NCBI GenBank assembly: GCA_002415025.1
Contig: DIBR01000066.1
Span: forward strand, 1-64,000
Length of the DNA: 64,000 nt
Source of the DNA: Spongiibacteraceae bacterium UBA5047
Lineage (GTDB): Bacteria; Pseudomonadota; Gammaproteobacteria; Pseudomonadales; Spongiibacteraceae
Direction of reading: 5' to 3'
The notes under the pieces were generated by a model. That model saw only the letters and a program-made list of their open reading frames with translations, was not told the DNA's origin and searched no databases. A program made the position numbers and the translations under genes. Shown here piece after piece: positions 33,616 through 42,481 of this stretch (position 1 is its first letter; each line of letters opens with the position of its first letter).

Positions 33616-35208
33616 ATGTCACAAGCCGAACTACCCCTGACCTTGCCGGCGCTGGCGCGCTGGGCTGCCGAGCGCTACGGCGACCATATTGCCATTAAGG
33701 AAGAAGGGCGCGCGCTCAGTTACAAAAGCCTGGCGGTGGCGGCGCGCCATTCAGCAGCTGCTTTTATTGCTGCCGGTGTTGATAAGGGTGATCGCGTAGC
33801 GATCTGGGCACCCAATATGACCGAGTGGATAGAAGCGGCCATTGGCCTGCAGTCTGTGGGTGCGGTGCTGGTACCCCTCAACAACCGTTTGCAGGGCAAT
33901 GAGGCGGCGGATATTTTGCGGCGCAGTGGCGCCAAGCTCTTGTTGACCTACACCACGTTGGAAAAGGGCGCGCCGCTGGAGATGCTGGCCGGCGAGAATT
34001 TACCGGCCCTCAACACACGGGTATTGCTGCGTGGCGAAGACGAGCGGGCGCTGAGCTGGCAGACATTTCTCGATGCTGGCAAAACCATTGACGGTGCCGC
34101 AATTGATGCCCGCGCTGAAGCCGTCGAGGCTGACGACATCGCCGACATGCTGTTTACCTCCGGCACCACCGGCAAGCCCAAGGGTGTGCTCTGTTCGCAC
34201 CAGCAAAATATCCGCGTGTTTAAAACCTGGGGCGACACGGTTGGCCTGCGCAGTGACGACAACTACCTGATCATCAATCCCTTTTTTCACACCTTTGGTT
34301 ACAAGGCCGGCTGGCTGGCCGCCATTATTTTTGGCAGTACTATTTTGCCGGTGATGGCCTTTGATAAAGAAGCCGCCATGGCGCAGATCGAACGTGACAA
34401 AGTTACCATGCTGCCCGGTGCACCCTCGCTCTACGAAATGTTGCTGGCGGATCCGGCCCGCGATAAATACAACCTCTCCAGTCTTCGTCTGGGTGTGACC
34501 GGTGCTGCAGCTGTGCCGGTCAAGCTGGTCAAGGATATGCGATCTGTGCTGGGTTTCGAGACGGTAGTAACCGCTTACGGACTCACCGAATCGACCGGCG
34601 TGGTGAGTATTTGTCGGCCCGATGACGATGCGGAAACCATCGCTACCACCTCGGGTCGCGCCATCGACGGCGTTGAAGTGAAATGCGCTAACCCCGAGAC
34701 CGGCGCGGAAGTGCCGCGTGGTCAGGAGGGCGAAATCTGGGTGCGCGGCTACAACGTGATGCAGGGCTACTTTGATATGCCCGAAGCCACTGCCGAGGCA
34801 ATTACCGAGCAGGGCTGGCTGCGTACCGGCGATATCGGGGTGATGGATGAGCGCGGCTATCTGAAAATTACCGATCGCCTGAAAGACATGTACATCATGA
34901 ATGGCGAGAACGTTTATCCCGCCGAAGTGGAAAAAACGCTGTTCGGGCTCGACGGTGTTGCCCAGGTTGCCGTGATCGGCGTGCCGCGCCAGCAACAGGG
35001 TGAGGTGGGTATGGCCTTTGTTGTGCAAAAGCCGGGTGCCGATCTGAACCGGGATTCGGTTGTTCGCTACTGCGCCGAGAATCTGGCACGCTACAAAACG
35101 CCGTTTTATGTCGAGTTTGTCGACAGTCTCCCCCTGAATGCCTCGGGCAAAGTGGTAAAACCGGAGCTGAAGGCGCTGGCCAAAACCCTGTTAGCGGAGA
35201 GGGCGTAG
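33616..35208 (+). CDS. fadD3: HIP-CoA ligase FadD3
   Basis: 530-aa acyl-CoA synthetase that in mycobacteria and Comamonas-type degraders activates the C/D-ring metabolite HIP (an indanedione propionate) for beta-oxidation. AMP-binding motif LFTSGTTGKPKG, gate LTAYGLTEST-like VVTAYGLTEST, and the C-terminal LKDMYIMNGENVYPAEVE. The stretch LIINPFFHTFGYKAGWLA closely matches Rv3561 FadD3 as I recall it, more than fatty-acid ligases. First gene of the island, 2 bp ahead of the first AsnC gene. Confidence 0.9.
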   Translation: MSQAELPLTLPALARWAAERYGDHIAIKEEGRALSYKSLAVAARHSAAAFIAAGVDKGDRVAIWAPNMTEWIEAAIGLQSVGAVLVPLNNRLQGNEAADILRRSGAKLLLTYTTLEKGAPLEMLAGENLPALNTRVLLRGEDERALSWQTFLDAGKTIDGAAIDARAEAVEADDIADMLFTSGTTGKPKGVLCSHQQNIRVFKTWGDTVGLRSDDNYLIINPFFHTFGYKAGWLAAIIFGSTILPVMAFDKEAAMAQIERDKVTMLPGAPSLYEMLLADPARDKYNLSSLRLGVTGAAAVPVKLVKDMRSVLGFETVVTAYGLTESTGVVSICRPDDDAETIATTSGRAIDGVEVKCANPETGAEVPRGQEGEIWVRGYNVMQGYFDMPEATAEAITEQGWLRTGDIGVMDERGYLKITDRLKDMYIMNGENVYPAEVEKTLFGLDGVAQVAVIGVPRQQQGEVGMAFVVQKPGADLNRDSVVRYCAENLARYKTPFYVEFVDSLPLNASGKVVKPELKALAKTLLAERA

Positions 35209-35210
35209 CC

Positions 35211-35738
35211 ATGGCCGAGGGCGTGCTGCGCGATCCGGTCGCCGAGCGCATAGCAGGCAGCGACAGCCTGCCGCTCGATGATATGGATCACCACCTGATT
35301 GCGCTTTTGCGTCAGGACGGACGCATGGCCTACAAGAATCTGGCGGAGAAAACCGGTTTGACCGAGAGCACGGTGCGCAGTCGAATTCGCCGGCTCGAAG
35401 ACAATGACCTGCTGCGTGTTGTGGCCGTGACCGATTTCGAGGCGGCCGGTTTCAATCTTATGCTGGCCGTGGGCGTGCAGGTAGAAGGTCGCAGTGCGGC
35501 CGATGTGGCTCAGGATATTGCGCAGTTTCCGGAAGTGTTTTCGGTCTGCCAGGTGGTGGGTACCCACGATATCGAATGCCTGATGGTGGCCGAGGATCAG
35601 GAGGCGGTTTCCGTGTTGCTGACTGAAAAACTGGCCCGTGTAGCGGGGGTGAGACGCCTGCTTCCCGCCATGGCCATTGATGTGCTGAAAAACCAGCCCA
35701 ACTGGGTGCGCTTTGACGCCGAGCGGAGCCGCGTATGA
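35211..35738 (+). CDS. AsnC/Lrp family transcriptional regulator 1
   Basis: 175-aa regulator with a 25-residue N-terminal extension, a winged helix-turn-helix (about 25-85, recognition helix near STVRSRIRRLED) and a RAM ligand-sensing domain (about 90-165). Cotranscribed between fadD3 (2 bp) and the second regulator, with which it overlaps by 4 bp (ATGA). Its place in a steroid operon suggests it senses a ring-degradation intermediate, possibly a CoA thioester, and controls this cluster. The actinobacterial counterpart is the unrelated TetR protein KstR2. Confidence 0.88.
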   Translation: MAEGVLRDPVAERIAGSDSLPLDDMDHHLIALLRQDGRMAYKNLAEKTGLTESTVRSRIRRLEDNDLLRVVAVTDFEAAGFNLMLAVGVQVEGRSAADVAQDIAQFPEVFSVCQVVGTHDIECLMVAEDQEAVSVLLTEKLARVAGVRRLLPAMAIDVLKNQPNWVRFDAERSRV

Positions 35739-36202
35739 GCAAGCGGCGCCTCGACGAACTGGACCAGAAAATTGTATCGGCACTCGCCCGGGATGCGCGC
35801 ACCAGCAATCGCAAGATTGCCACCGAACTGGGTGTAACCGAGGGCACGGTGCGAGCGCGCATCAAGCGTATGGAAGAAGAGGGGCAGATACGGATCACGG
35901 CCGTGACCAATATCGACCATCTGCGCAATCCGACCCTCGCCTATATCTGGATTGAAGTAGACAGCGCGGCTCAGGTGCAAGCGGTGGCGGCAGCGCTGGC
36001 CGAAGTGCAGCAGATCGGCTTTGTGGCCGTGACGCTTGGGCGCTTCGATATCCTTGCGATTACGCTGGTGCAAAACAATGGCCAGTTGGCTGATTTCCTG
36101 AACAGCCGGGTCAGCGTGATTCCGGGTGTCAGGCGCACGGAGTGCTCGCTGGGGGTTACCTTTGTCAAGCATGACTACCGGATGTCCAAGATTCTGGCCT
36201 GA
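35735..36202 (+). CDS. AsnC/Lrp family transcriptional regulator 2
   Basis: 155-aa paralogue of the preceding regulator: helix-turn-helix at about 5-65 (GTVRARIKRMEEEG) and RAM domain at 70-150. ATGA overlap with the first regulator implies coupled translation and possibly hetero-oligomers. The two are only moderately similar, so this is not a recent duplication. The 115 bp to ipdA holds one inverted repeat and an extra half-site. Confidence 0.88.
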   Translation: MSKRRLDELDQKIVSALARDARTSNRKIATELGVTEGTVRARIKRMEEEGQIRITAVTNIDHLRNPTLAYIWIEVDSAAQVQAVAAALAEVQQIGFVAVTLGRFDILAITLVQNNGQLADFLNSRVSVIPGVRRTECSLGVTFVKHDYRMSKILA

Positions 36203-36206
36203 CGCG

Positions 36207-36241
36207 TTTTGCGTAGACTTTATGTTTTTGTAATACGAAAA
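36207..36241. promoter_or_regulatory. Candidate operator upstream of ipdA
   Basis: TTTTGCGTA-N18-TACGAAAAA, an inverted repeat with one mismatch in nine and the same 18-bp spacer as the site before fadD3. An additional half-site, ATGCGTA, lies at 36271-36277, 41 bp before the ipdA start codon. Confidence 0.5.
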
Positions 36242-36317
36242 ATGGTTATTTTGAGTTAAAATAGGAAATTATGCGTAGTATCGGCGTCAGGTCGATATGA
36301 GTTAAACAGGAGCGGTT

Positions 36318-37193
36318 ATGAACAAGCAAATAAGCCTGCAGGACTTTGTCGGCCAGTTGGAAGATGGCATGACCATCGGTATTGGCGGCTGGGGCCCGCG
36401 TCGCAAACCGATGGCGCTGGTGCGTGAAATCCTCAAATCTGACCTCAAGGATCTTACCGTAGTCGCCTACGGCGGCGCCGATGTTGGCATGTTGTGCGCG
36501 GCTGGCAAAGTTAAAAAAGTGGTGTTTGCGTTTGTGTCGCTGGACTTCATTCCGCTGGAACCCTACTTCCGTCAGGCCCGTCAGAACGGCGACATTGAGG
36601 TAATGGAAATTGACGAAGGCATGATGTTGCTGGGCCTGCGCGCAGCGGCCTGGGATTGCCCCTTTATTCCCACCAAAGTGGGCCTGGGCACGGATGTCAT
36701 CAAATACAACTCCGACATCAAAGTGATCGACAGCCCCTACGACGACAAGGAGTGGGTGGCCATGCCCGCCCTGAAATTGGACGCGGCCTTGATTCACACC
36801 AACCGCGCCGATACCCGCGGCGTCTGCCAGATCACCAGCCCCGATCACTATATGGATGACTGGTTTGCCCGTGCAGCGGCGAAAACCTTTGTCAGCACCG
36901 AAGAAATTGTCGACACCGAATTTTTTGCGGACGAAGCCCAGGCCCGTTTTGTATTCTGGGAACGCAGCCAGACAACGGCCGTTATTCACGTGCCCGGTGG
37001 TGCCCATCCCAGCTCCTGTGCGCCCAACTACGGTTTTGATGCGCCGCACTTTAAAGAGTACAACGCCTCTGCCAAAGAGGGCGGATTTGAGGCCTACGCC
37101 GGGAAATTCATCACCGGCAAGAGCGAAGACGAATATCAGCAGGCCGTGGGTGGCGCCGACGCCATTCAAAAACTGCCCCTGCCCACATACTAA
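36318..37193 (+). CDS. ipdA: Steroid ring hydrolase subunit IpdA
   Basis: Alpha subunit of the IpdAB ring-cleaving hydrolase, a CoA-transferase-fold enzyme that opens the last ring, converting COCHEA-CoA to a methyl-oxo-octanedioyl-CoA. The 291-aa length matches mycobacterial IpdA (about 292). The CoA-transferase glycine loop is IGIGGWGPRRKPMAL, and the candidate active-site glutamate lies in MEIDEG (Glu97 or Glu100). GGAGCGG precedes the ATG; ipdB starts 10 bp after the stop. Confidence 0.92.
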   Translation: MNKQISLQDFVGQLEDGMTIGIGGWGPRRKPMALVREILKSDLKDLTVVAYGGADVGMLCAAGKVKKVVFAFVSLDFIPLEPYFRQARQNGDIEVMEIDEGMMLLGLRAAAWDCPFIPTKVGLGTDVIKYNSDIKVIDSPYDDKEWVAMPALKLDAALIHTNRADTRGVCQITSPDHYMDDWFARAAAKTFVSTEEIVDTEFFADEAQARFVFWERSQTTAVIHVPGGAHPSSCAPNYGFDAPHFKEYNASAKEGGFEAYAGKFITGKSEDEYQQAVGGADAIQKLPLPTY

Positions 37194-37203
37194 GGAGACG
37201 ACA

Positions 37204-38007
37204 ATGGCTACGCCTGCAAAAGACTACACTTTGGCGGAACTGATTATCTGCGCCAACGCCGCCGCCTATAAAGATGACGGCGAAGTACTGATCACCGGTA
37301 TCGGCGTGTTACCGCGCATCGCTGCCAGTCTGGCAATGAAAACCTGCAACACCGACATCATGATGACCGACAGCGAAAGCTGGTTGCTGTCCGAGCCAAA
37401 CCCGGTGGGCAACCGTGGTGCGGACTTTAAACAGATGAACGAAACCTGGATGGGCTTTTCGCGCATCTTTGACAATGTCTGGAGCGGTCGCCGTCATCTC
37501 ACGGGTGGCCCAACGCAGATCGACCGTTTTGGTCAAAGCAACATTTCCGCGCTGGGCGGGACTTACGACAAACCGAAAATTCAAATGCTCGGTACCCGCG
37601 GTTTCCCCGGTAACTCGATCTGCCATGCCAATTCCTATTTTGTTCCTTCGCACAATACGCGTGTCTTTATAGAAGGCGAATGCGACGTGGTCTGCACGAT
37701 TGGCTACAACCCCGATCGCCTGCCCAAAGGCTACACTTTCGACGATATCGATTTGCGCATGATCTTTACCGATCTGTGTGTAATGGATTTTGGCGGTCCC
37801 GACAGGCAGATGCGTCTGGTCAGCCTGCACCCCGGTATTACGGTTGAACAAGTTGTCGAGAACACCGGTTTTGAAGTCTTTATTCCGGATTCTGTTCCGA
37901 CAACCCCTGCGCCAACCGAAGAGCAGCTGGCGATTATTCAACAGATTGACCCGCAGAATTTGCGCAGCAAGCAGTTGAAAGACAATCCACCCGGAGATCG
38001 TAGCTGA
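37204..38007 (+). CDS. ipdB: Steroid ring hydrolase subunit IpdB
   Basis: Beta subunit of IpdAB, 267 aa from MATPAKDY. Conserved parts include LITGIGVLPRIAASLAM near the N-terminus and the central GGTYDKPKIQMLGTRG stretch. AAGGAGA lies before the ATG at 37204; a longer open frame back to 36856 overlaps ipdA and is rejected. Pairing with ipdA at 10 bp supports an obligate heteromer. A REP pair begins immediately after the stop codon. Confidence 0.92.
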   Translation: MATPAKDYTLAELIICANAAAYKDDGEVLITGIGVLPRIAASLAMKTCNTDIMMTDSESWLLSEPNPVGNRGADFKQMNETWMGFSRIFDNVWSGRRHLTGGPTQIDRFGQSNISALGGTYDKPKIQMLGTRGFPGNSICHANSYFVPSHNTRVFIEGECDVVCTIGYNPDRLPKGYTFDDIDLRMIFTDLCVMDFGGPDRQMRLVSLHPGITVEQVVENTGFEVFIPDSVPTTPAPTEEQLAIIQQIDPQNLRSKQLKDNPPGDRS

Positions 38008-38059
38008 TTCGCCTGCGGGGCAGGCTCCTACCTTGTAGGAGCGAGCCCTGCTCGCGAAG
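38008..38059. repeat. REP-like pair, family A (ipdB-ipdC junction)
   Basis: TTCGCCTGCGGGGCAGGCTCC facing GTAGGAGCGAGCCCTGCTCGC. Directly follows the ipdB stop. Confidence 0.85.
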
Positions 38060-38087
38060 TTTTTCCAAGGTGCATCAGGAAACGTAA

Positions 38088-39164
38088 ATGTCTGAATTAC
38101 TAAACACCCGCATCACCGACCTGCTCGGCTGCCAATACCCCATCATCCAGACCGCGATGGGCTGGGTGGCAGATCCTAAACTGGTTGCCGGCACGTGTAA
38201 TGCCGGCGGCTTCGGTTTTCTCGCCGGTGCAACGATTCCGCCTGAAGAAATGGAGCGGGATATTCTGCGTGTGAAAGAACTCACCGATAAACCCTTTGGT
38301 GTGAACTTTCATATGTATCAGCCCAATGCTGCGGACATTGTCGATCTGGTTATCAAGCACGGCGTTCGCGCAGTCAGCTATTCGCGCTCACCCGGCCCCG
38401 AGTTTATTAAAAAGCTTAAAGATGCCGGTGTGGTGTGTATGCCCACGGTCGGTTTGCCCAAACACGCGATCAAGGCCGTAGAACTCGGCGCGGATGCGGT
38501 GGTTGTGCAGGGTGGTGAAGGCGGCGGACACACCGGCGCCGTTCCCACAACCTTGTTGCTGCCGCAGGTAGTCGATGCGGTGGGCGACAAGGTGCCCGTG
38601 TTAGGCGCCGGTGGCTTTAAAGACGGACGCGGCCTGCTGGCGGCACTCGCCTTTGGCGCCGACGGTATCGCCATGGGTACCCGCTTTCTGTTGACCAAAG
38701 ACAGCCCGGTACCGGAGCAAACCAAAGCGCGCTATATCAACTGTAAAAACCCCGGTGAAATTGTTGTCTCGACGGCGATGGATGGCCTGCCCCAGCGCAT
38801 GATTATGAACAAGGTGCTGGCTGAGCTGGAATCGGCCAGCGCACTGAAAAAGTTGATCATTGCACTGCGCAATGGTTTGGCTTTTCGCAAATTTACCGGC
38901 GCCAGTTTGATTGGTCTGCTGAAATCAGCAATGGCCATGACAAAATCCGGCGATCTTACTCTGGCCCAGGCGATTATGTCCGCGAATGCGCCCATGATTA
39001 TTCAGAAGGCCATGGTTGATGGCCAGCCAGAAGAAGGCGTGCTGCCCTCCGGTCAGGTGGCCGGTGTGATCGACGAATTGCTGAGCTGTGAAGAACTGAT
39101 TAAGCAGATTGTGGCTGAAGCCGAAGCCGGCCTGAAAAAATTCAACGCACGAACTTTGAACTAA
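38088..39164 (+). CDS. ipdC: IpdC-like flavin-dependent reductase/nitronate monooxygenase family
   Basis: 358-aa FMN-dependent TIM-barrel protein of the nitronate monooxygenase family. Flavin/phosphate-binding segments are VVVQGGEGGGHTG and PVLGAGGFKDGRG, and the N-terminus ITDLLGCQYPIIQTAMGWV is typical. Length and position match IpdC (Rv3553, about 355 aa), needed for redox adjustment of the C/D-ring CoA thioester before EchA20 acts; the exact step was inferred from mutants, as I recall. Third catabolic gene after ipdAB. Confidence 0.85.
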   Translation: MSELLNTRITDLLGCQYPIIQTAMGWVADPKLVAGTCNAGGFGFLAGATIPPEEMERDILRVKELTDKPFGVNFHMYQPNAADIVDLVIKHGVRAVSYSRSPGPEFIKKLKDAGVVCMPTVGLPKHAIKAVELGADAVVVQGGEGGGHTGAVPTTLLLPQVVDAVGDKVPVLGAGGFKDGRGLLAALAFGADGIAMGTRFLLTKDSPVPEQTKARYINCKNPGEIVVSTAMDGLPQRMIMNKVLAELESASALKKLIIALRNGLAFRKFTGASLIGLLKSAMAMTKSGDLTLAQAIMSANAPMIIQKAMVDGQPEEGVLPSGQVAGVIDELLSCEELIKQIVAEAEAGLKKFNARTLN

Positions 39165-39167
39165 ATC

Positions 39168-39228
39168 TGTGGGAGCCTGCCCTGCAGGCGAACACTCGAT
39201 AATTCGCCTGCAGGGCAGGCTCCCACAA
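39168..39228. repeat. REP-like pair, family A (ipdC-echA20 junction)
   Basis: Two near-perfect facing units, TGTGGGAGCCTGCCCTGCAG and its complement, able to form one long hairpin of about 60 nt. Starts 4 bp after the ipdC stop. Confidence 0.9.
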
Positions 39229-39246
39229 GAACCAGAGGATGGGGCA

Positions 39247-40002
39247 ATGAGCAAACCATTTAACCTGACTATTTCAGATACCGGCATCGCCGAAATGATC
39301 TTCAACAAACCGCCCGTCAACGCCTTTGACAGCGCCGGCTGGTTTGCCATTGCCAACGAACTGGAAGCGCTGGGTAAAAACGACGCCGTGCGGGTGATTA
39401 TTATCGCCGCCGAAGGCAAAGGCTTTTGCGCCGGAGTGGACATCAAGGAACTGCAGGCCGACGCCTCCAAAATCACGGCGGTAAACAAAGGCAATTACGA
39501 TACTTTTAAGGCGATTCACCGCAACGAAAAGCCGGTGATTGTTGCCGTTCACGGCTTTGTGCTTGGCGGTGGCATTGGCATCAGCGGGGCGGCGGATATT
39601 ATCGTCGCTTCTGAATGTGCGACATTTGCGGTGCCTGAAGTTGACCGCGGCGCCATGGGCGGCGGCGCGCATCTGCAACGTATGTTCCCCGTTCAGAAAG
39701 TACGCCATATGTACTTCACCGGCGAAGGCATTGATGCGCAGGAAGCCTATCGTCTGGGCGCGGTTGAGCGTGTTGTGCCGCGTGACCAACTGCTCGATAG
39801 CGCGCGCGAAATCGCCGACAAAATTGCCGAAAAGTCGCCGCGTATGGTCCAGTTGGCCAAAGAAGCGCTGACGGGTATTGAGGACGGCAACCTTGAAGAC
39901 AAATACCGCTGGGAGCAGGGTTTTACCCAGGAGGCCTACGCCTCGCCGGATTCCCAAGCCACACGCGACGCCTTTGTCGAAAAGCGCGACGTGAAGTTTT
40001 AA
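39247..40002 (+). CDS. echA20: EchA20-like enoyl-CoA hydratase/ring-opening hydrolase
   Basis: 251-aa crotonase-fold enzyme. The oxyanion-hole segments are KGFCAGVDIKEL and GFVLGGGIGISGAADIIVAS, followed by VPEVDRGAMGGGAHLQRM. The GVDIKE and PEVDRGA motifs closely follow mycobacterial EchA20 (Rv3550), which hydrolyses ring D of the indene-carboxyl-CoA intermediate. ATG at 39247 after AGAGGATGGGG; an upstream frame from 39169 would translate a REP element and is rejected. Confidence 0.87.
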   Translation: MSKPFNLTISDTGIAEMIFNKPPVNAFDSAGWFAIANELEALGKNDAVRVIIIAAEGKGFCAGVDIKELQADASKITAVNKGNYDTFKAIHRNEKPVIVAVHGFVLGGGIGISGAADIIVASECATFAVPEVDRGAMGGGAHLQRMFPVQKVRHMYFTGEGIDAQEAYRLGAVERVVPRDQLLDSAREIADKIAEKSPRMVQLAKEALTGIEDGNLEDKYRWEQGFTQEAYASPDSQATRDAFVEKRDVKF

Positions 40003-40007
40003 TTTCC

Positions 40008-40060
40008 GTGGGAGCCTGCCCTGCAGACGATCTATTCGCCTGCAGGGCAGGCTCCCACAA
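40008..40060. repeat. REP-like pair, family A (echA20-fadE junction)
   Basis: GTGGGAGCCTGCCCTGCAG facing CTGCAGGGCAGGCTCCCAC, six bases past the echA20 stop. Confidence 0.9.
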
Positions 40061-40079
40061 CCACATTCAGGTTTAGATC

Positions 40080-41252
40080 ATGCAACTCGAATACACTACC
40101 GAACACCAGGCCTTCCGCGAAGAAATCCGCAGCTGGCTTGCGACTAACGCCCCCGGTGAGCCGCTGAAAACCTTCGATACCGAAGAAGGCTTTCAACAGC
40201 ACCGGGAATGGGAAGCCAAGCTCTACGAAGGCCGCTGGGGCATGATCACGTGGCCCGAGGAAATGGGTGGCCGTGGCGCCGACCTGATTCAGTGGCTGAT
40301 TTTTGAAGAAGAATACTACGCCGCCCGTGCGCCCCTGCGCGTGAATCAAAATGGCATCTTTCTGCTTGGCCCCACGCTGATGGAGTACGGCACAGAAGAA
40401 CAGAAAAAGAAATTTCTGACCGGCATGGCCACAGGTGAGGATGTCTGGTGCCAGGGTTGGTCAGAGCCCAATGCCGGTTCCGATATGGCGGCGATTCGTT
40501 CCAAGGCCGAACTGACAGAAGACGGCAAGCACTACATTATCAATGGTCAGAAAACCTGGTCTACGCGCGCGGTGTGGGCGGACTGGTGTTTCGGTATGTT
40601 CCGCACTGACCCGGAATCCCAGCGCCACCACGGGCTGACCTTTATCTTATTGCCGCTTGATCTGGAAGGCATTACGGTGCGCCCGATTCCGCAACTCGAT
40701 GGCTTGCCCGGTTTTGCCGAAATCTTCTTCGACAATGTGAAGGTGCCGGTTGAAAATCGCCTTGGCGGTGAAGGCGAGGGCTGGGGCGTGGCCATGGCCA
40801 CGGCGGGCTTTGAGCGGGGTTTGATGCTGCGTTCGCCAGCCCGGTTCCAGGAAACGGCCAAACGTCTGGTTGACTTGTATCAGGCAAATCGTGAATCCGC
40901 AGACCGCGACCCGGCAATACGCGAAGCCGTTTTGCGTGCCTATATGGATGCCGAGGCCTACACACTCACTACCTATCAAACGGCCTGTCGCCTGATAAAA
41001 GGCGGCAAGATCGGCGCGGAATCATCAACCAACAAGATTTTCTGGTCCGAGCTGGATCAGCAGATGCACGCGACGGCGCTGAGTATTCTCGGTGCGCGCG
41101 CCGAGCTGCAGGCGCATGCGCCTGATGCAGCGGGTGTTGGCACCTGGCTCGATGGTTGGATGTTTGCGCAGTCTGGTCCGATCTATGCGGGCACCAATGA
41201 AATTCAGCGCAATATTATTGCTGAAAGAATGTTAGGAATGCCGCGTAAATAG
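40080..41252 (+). CDS. Acyl-CoA dehydrogenase, FadE31/32/33-type
   Basis: 390-aa acyl-CoA dehydrogenase fold: N-terminal helical domain, flavin-contacting QGWSEPNAGSDMA, IINGQKTWSTRAVWADW in the beta domain, and a C-terminal GTNEIQRNIIAERMLGMP. The FERG motif near residue 246 holds the acid that often acts as base in steroid-type FadE enzymes (from memory). Together with the next gene it probably forms an alpha2beta2 complex acting on ring-derived CoA thioesters late in C/D-ring catabolism. Exact substrate not deducible. Confidence 0.85.
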   Translation: MQLEYTTEHQAFREEIRSWLATNAPGEPLKTFDTEEGFQQHREWEAKLYEGRWGMITWPEEMGGRGADLIQWLIFEEEYYAARAPLRVNQNGIFLLGPTLMEYGTEEQKKKFLTGMATGEDVWCQGWSEPNAGSDMAAIRSKAELTEDGKHYIINGQKTWSTRAVWADWCFGMFRTDPESQRHHGLTFILLPLDLEGITVRPIPQLDGLPGFAEIFFDNVKVPVENRLGGEGEGWGVAMATAGFERGLMLRSPARFQETAKRLVDLYQANRESADRDPAIREAVLRAYMDAEAYTLTTYQTACRLIKGGKIGAESSTNKIFWSELDQQMHATALSILGARAELQAHAPDAAGVGTWLDGWMFAQSGPIYAGTNEIQRNIIAERMLGMPRK

Positions 41253-41270
41253 CGGAGCGGCTGATTGCCA

Positions 41271-41321
41271 TGTGGGAGCCTGCCCTGCAGGCGAAACTTC
41301 GCGAGCAGGGCTCGCTCCTAC
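41271..41321. repeat. REP-like pair, family A (between the two fadE genes)
   Basis: TGTGGGAGCCTGCCCTGCAG followed by a facing CGCGAGCAGGGCTCGCTCC variant. Shows that two sub-variants (CTGCAGG and CGCGAGC stems) pair with each other. Confidence 0.85.
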
Positions 41322-41341
41322 GAAATGACAGAGAGAAAGAC

Positions 41342-42391
41342 ATGGATTTTACCTTCACAGAAGATCAGTTGTTATTTCAGGAATCGGTACGCGACTTTCT
41401 GGTAAACGAGATTGCGCCCGAAAAAATTCGCGAGCTGTGGGAAAGTGACAGTGGCCGCAGCACAGCGTTGTGGTCGCAACTGGCTGAACTGGGCTTGACA
41501 GGTATTACGGTGCCCGAAGCCTTTGGCGGTCTTGGAATGCAGGCGCTGGATTTTGTGTTGCTGGCGCAAGAATGCGGTTATGTAGCTCTGCCCGCGCCTC
41601 TGGTGCACACAGCCATGGTGAGTGTGCCGTTGCTGGTGAGCAGTGGCAGCGAACCGCTTCAGGAAAACTGGCTGCCGAAAATTGCCGCTGGCGACGCGAT
41701 TGTGATGGTGGGTCTTGAACAAAATGTGTTTGTTGAAGACGCGCATATCGCCGATCTGTTAATTCTGGAAAAGGCAGGTGCGCTATACGCCGTTGACCCT
41801 AGTCAGGCCACATTGCGTGCCAACGAATCGATTGACCTGTCGCGCAAATTGTTTGCTGTTGAGTTTGATGCAGCGAACGCAGAAAAAATTGCCGAGGGTG
41901 ACCAAGCCGCCGGCTTAATCGCTGCTGCCCTGAACGGTGGGGCACTGGGAGTCGCTGCCGAATCGCTGGGGCTCGCACAGCGTATGGTCGATATTTCGGT
42001 GCAATACACCAGCGAGCGCAAACAGTTTGGTGTGGCGATTGGTACTTTTCAGGCAGTAAAGCACCATATGGCCAATATCGCCTACAAGCTCGAATATGCC
42101 AAAGCACCGGCAGCGCGTGCGGCATATGCGATTGATCATCAGCAGAGCAAGGTCGATATGGCCGTCAGCCATGTCAAACTGGCGGCCTGCGAAGTCGCCA
42201 ACCTGGCGGCCAAAAATTGCATTCAGGTACACGGCGCTATGGGTTACACCTGGGAAGTCGATTTGCACATATACATGAAACGCGCCTGGGCCTACGCCAA
42301 TACCTGGGGCGATGCGGCGTTTCACAAACAGCGGGTGGCGGATTTTGTGTTGGCAGACAGCGCCAAACTCGGCGCGGGAAATACTTTTTAA
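41342..42391 (+). CDS. Acyl-CoA dehydrogenase, partner subunit type
   Basis: 349-aa acyl-CoA dehydrogenase-fold protein, shorter and more diverged in its middle domain than the preceding one. It keeps SERKQFGVAIGTFQAVKHHMA and a C-terminal CIQVHGAMGYTWEVDLH. The middle domain lacks the usual flavin-binding GSD motif, fitting the non-canonical subunit of heteromeric steroid FadE pairs. Start at ATG 41342 after AGAGAAAG; the frame opens at 41270 inside a REP element and is rejected. Confidence 0.85.
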   Translation: MDFTFTEDQLLFQESVRDFLVNEIAPEKIRELWESDSGRSTALWSQLAELGLTGITVPEAFGGLGMQALDFVLLAQECGYVALPAPLVHTAMVSVPLLVSSGSEPLQENWLPKIAAGDAIVMVGLEQNVFVEDAHIADLLILEKAGALYAVDPSQATLRANESIDLSRKLFAVEFDAANAEKIAEGDQAAGLIAAALNGGALGVAAESLGLAQRMVDISVQYTSERKQFGVAIGTFQAVKHHMANIAYKLEYAKAPAARAAYAIDHQQSKVDMAVSHVKLAACEVANLAAKNCIQVHGAMGYTWEVDLHIYMKRAWAYANTWGDAAFHKQRVADFVLADSAKLGAGNTF

Positions 42392-42405
42392 TCGTTGGAT
42401 TAATT

Positions 42406-42462
42406 CGTAGGAGCCTGCCCTGCAGGCGAATGATTCGATTCGCCTGCAGGGCAGGCTCCTAC
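42406..42462. repeat. REP-like pair, family A (fadE-fadA6 junction)
   Basis: CGTAGGAGCCTGCCCTGCAG and its facing complement, ending 19 bp before the thiolase start. Confidence 0.9.
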
Positions 42463-42481
42463 CTAAATAACGGAGGCAACC

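Noticed and set aside
36856..37203. Long upstream extension of IpdB
   Set aside because: It overlaps most of the 3' part of ipdA in another frame; AAGGAG before 37204 and known IpdB length fix the start.
39169..39246. N-terminal extension of the EchA20-like protein
   Set aside because: It would translate a REP palindrome (GACPAGE repeats); the ATG at 39247 has a proper ribosome-binding site. The same artefact occurs at 41270.
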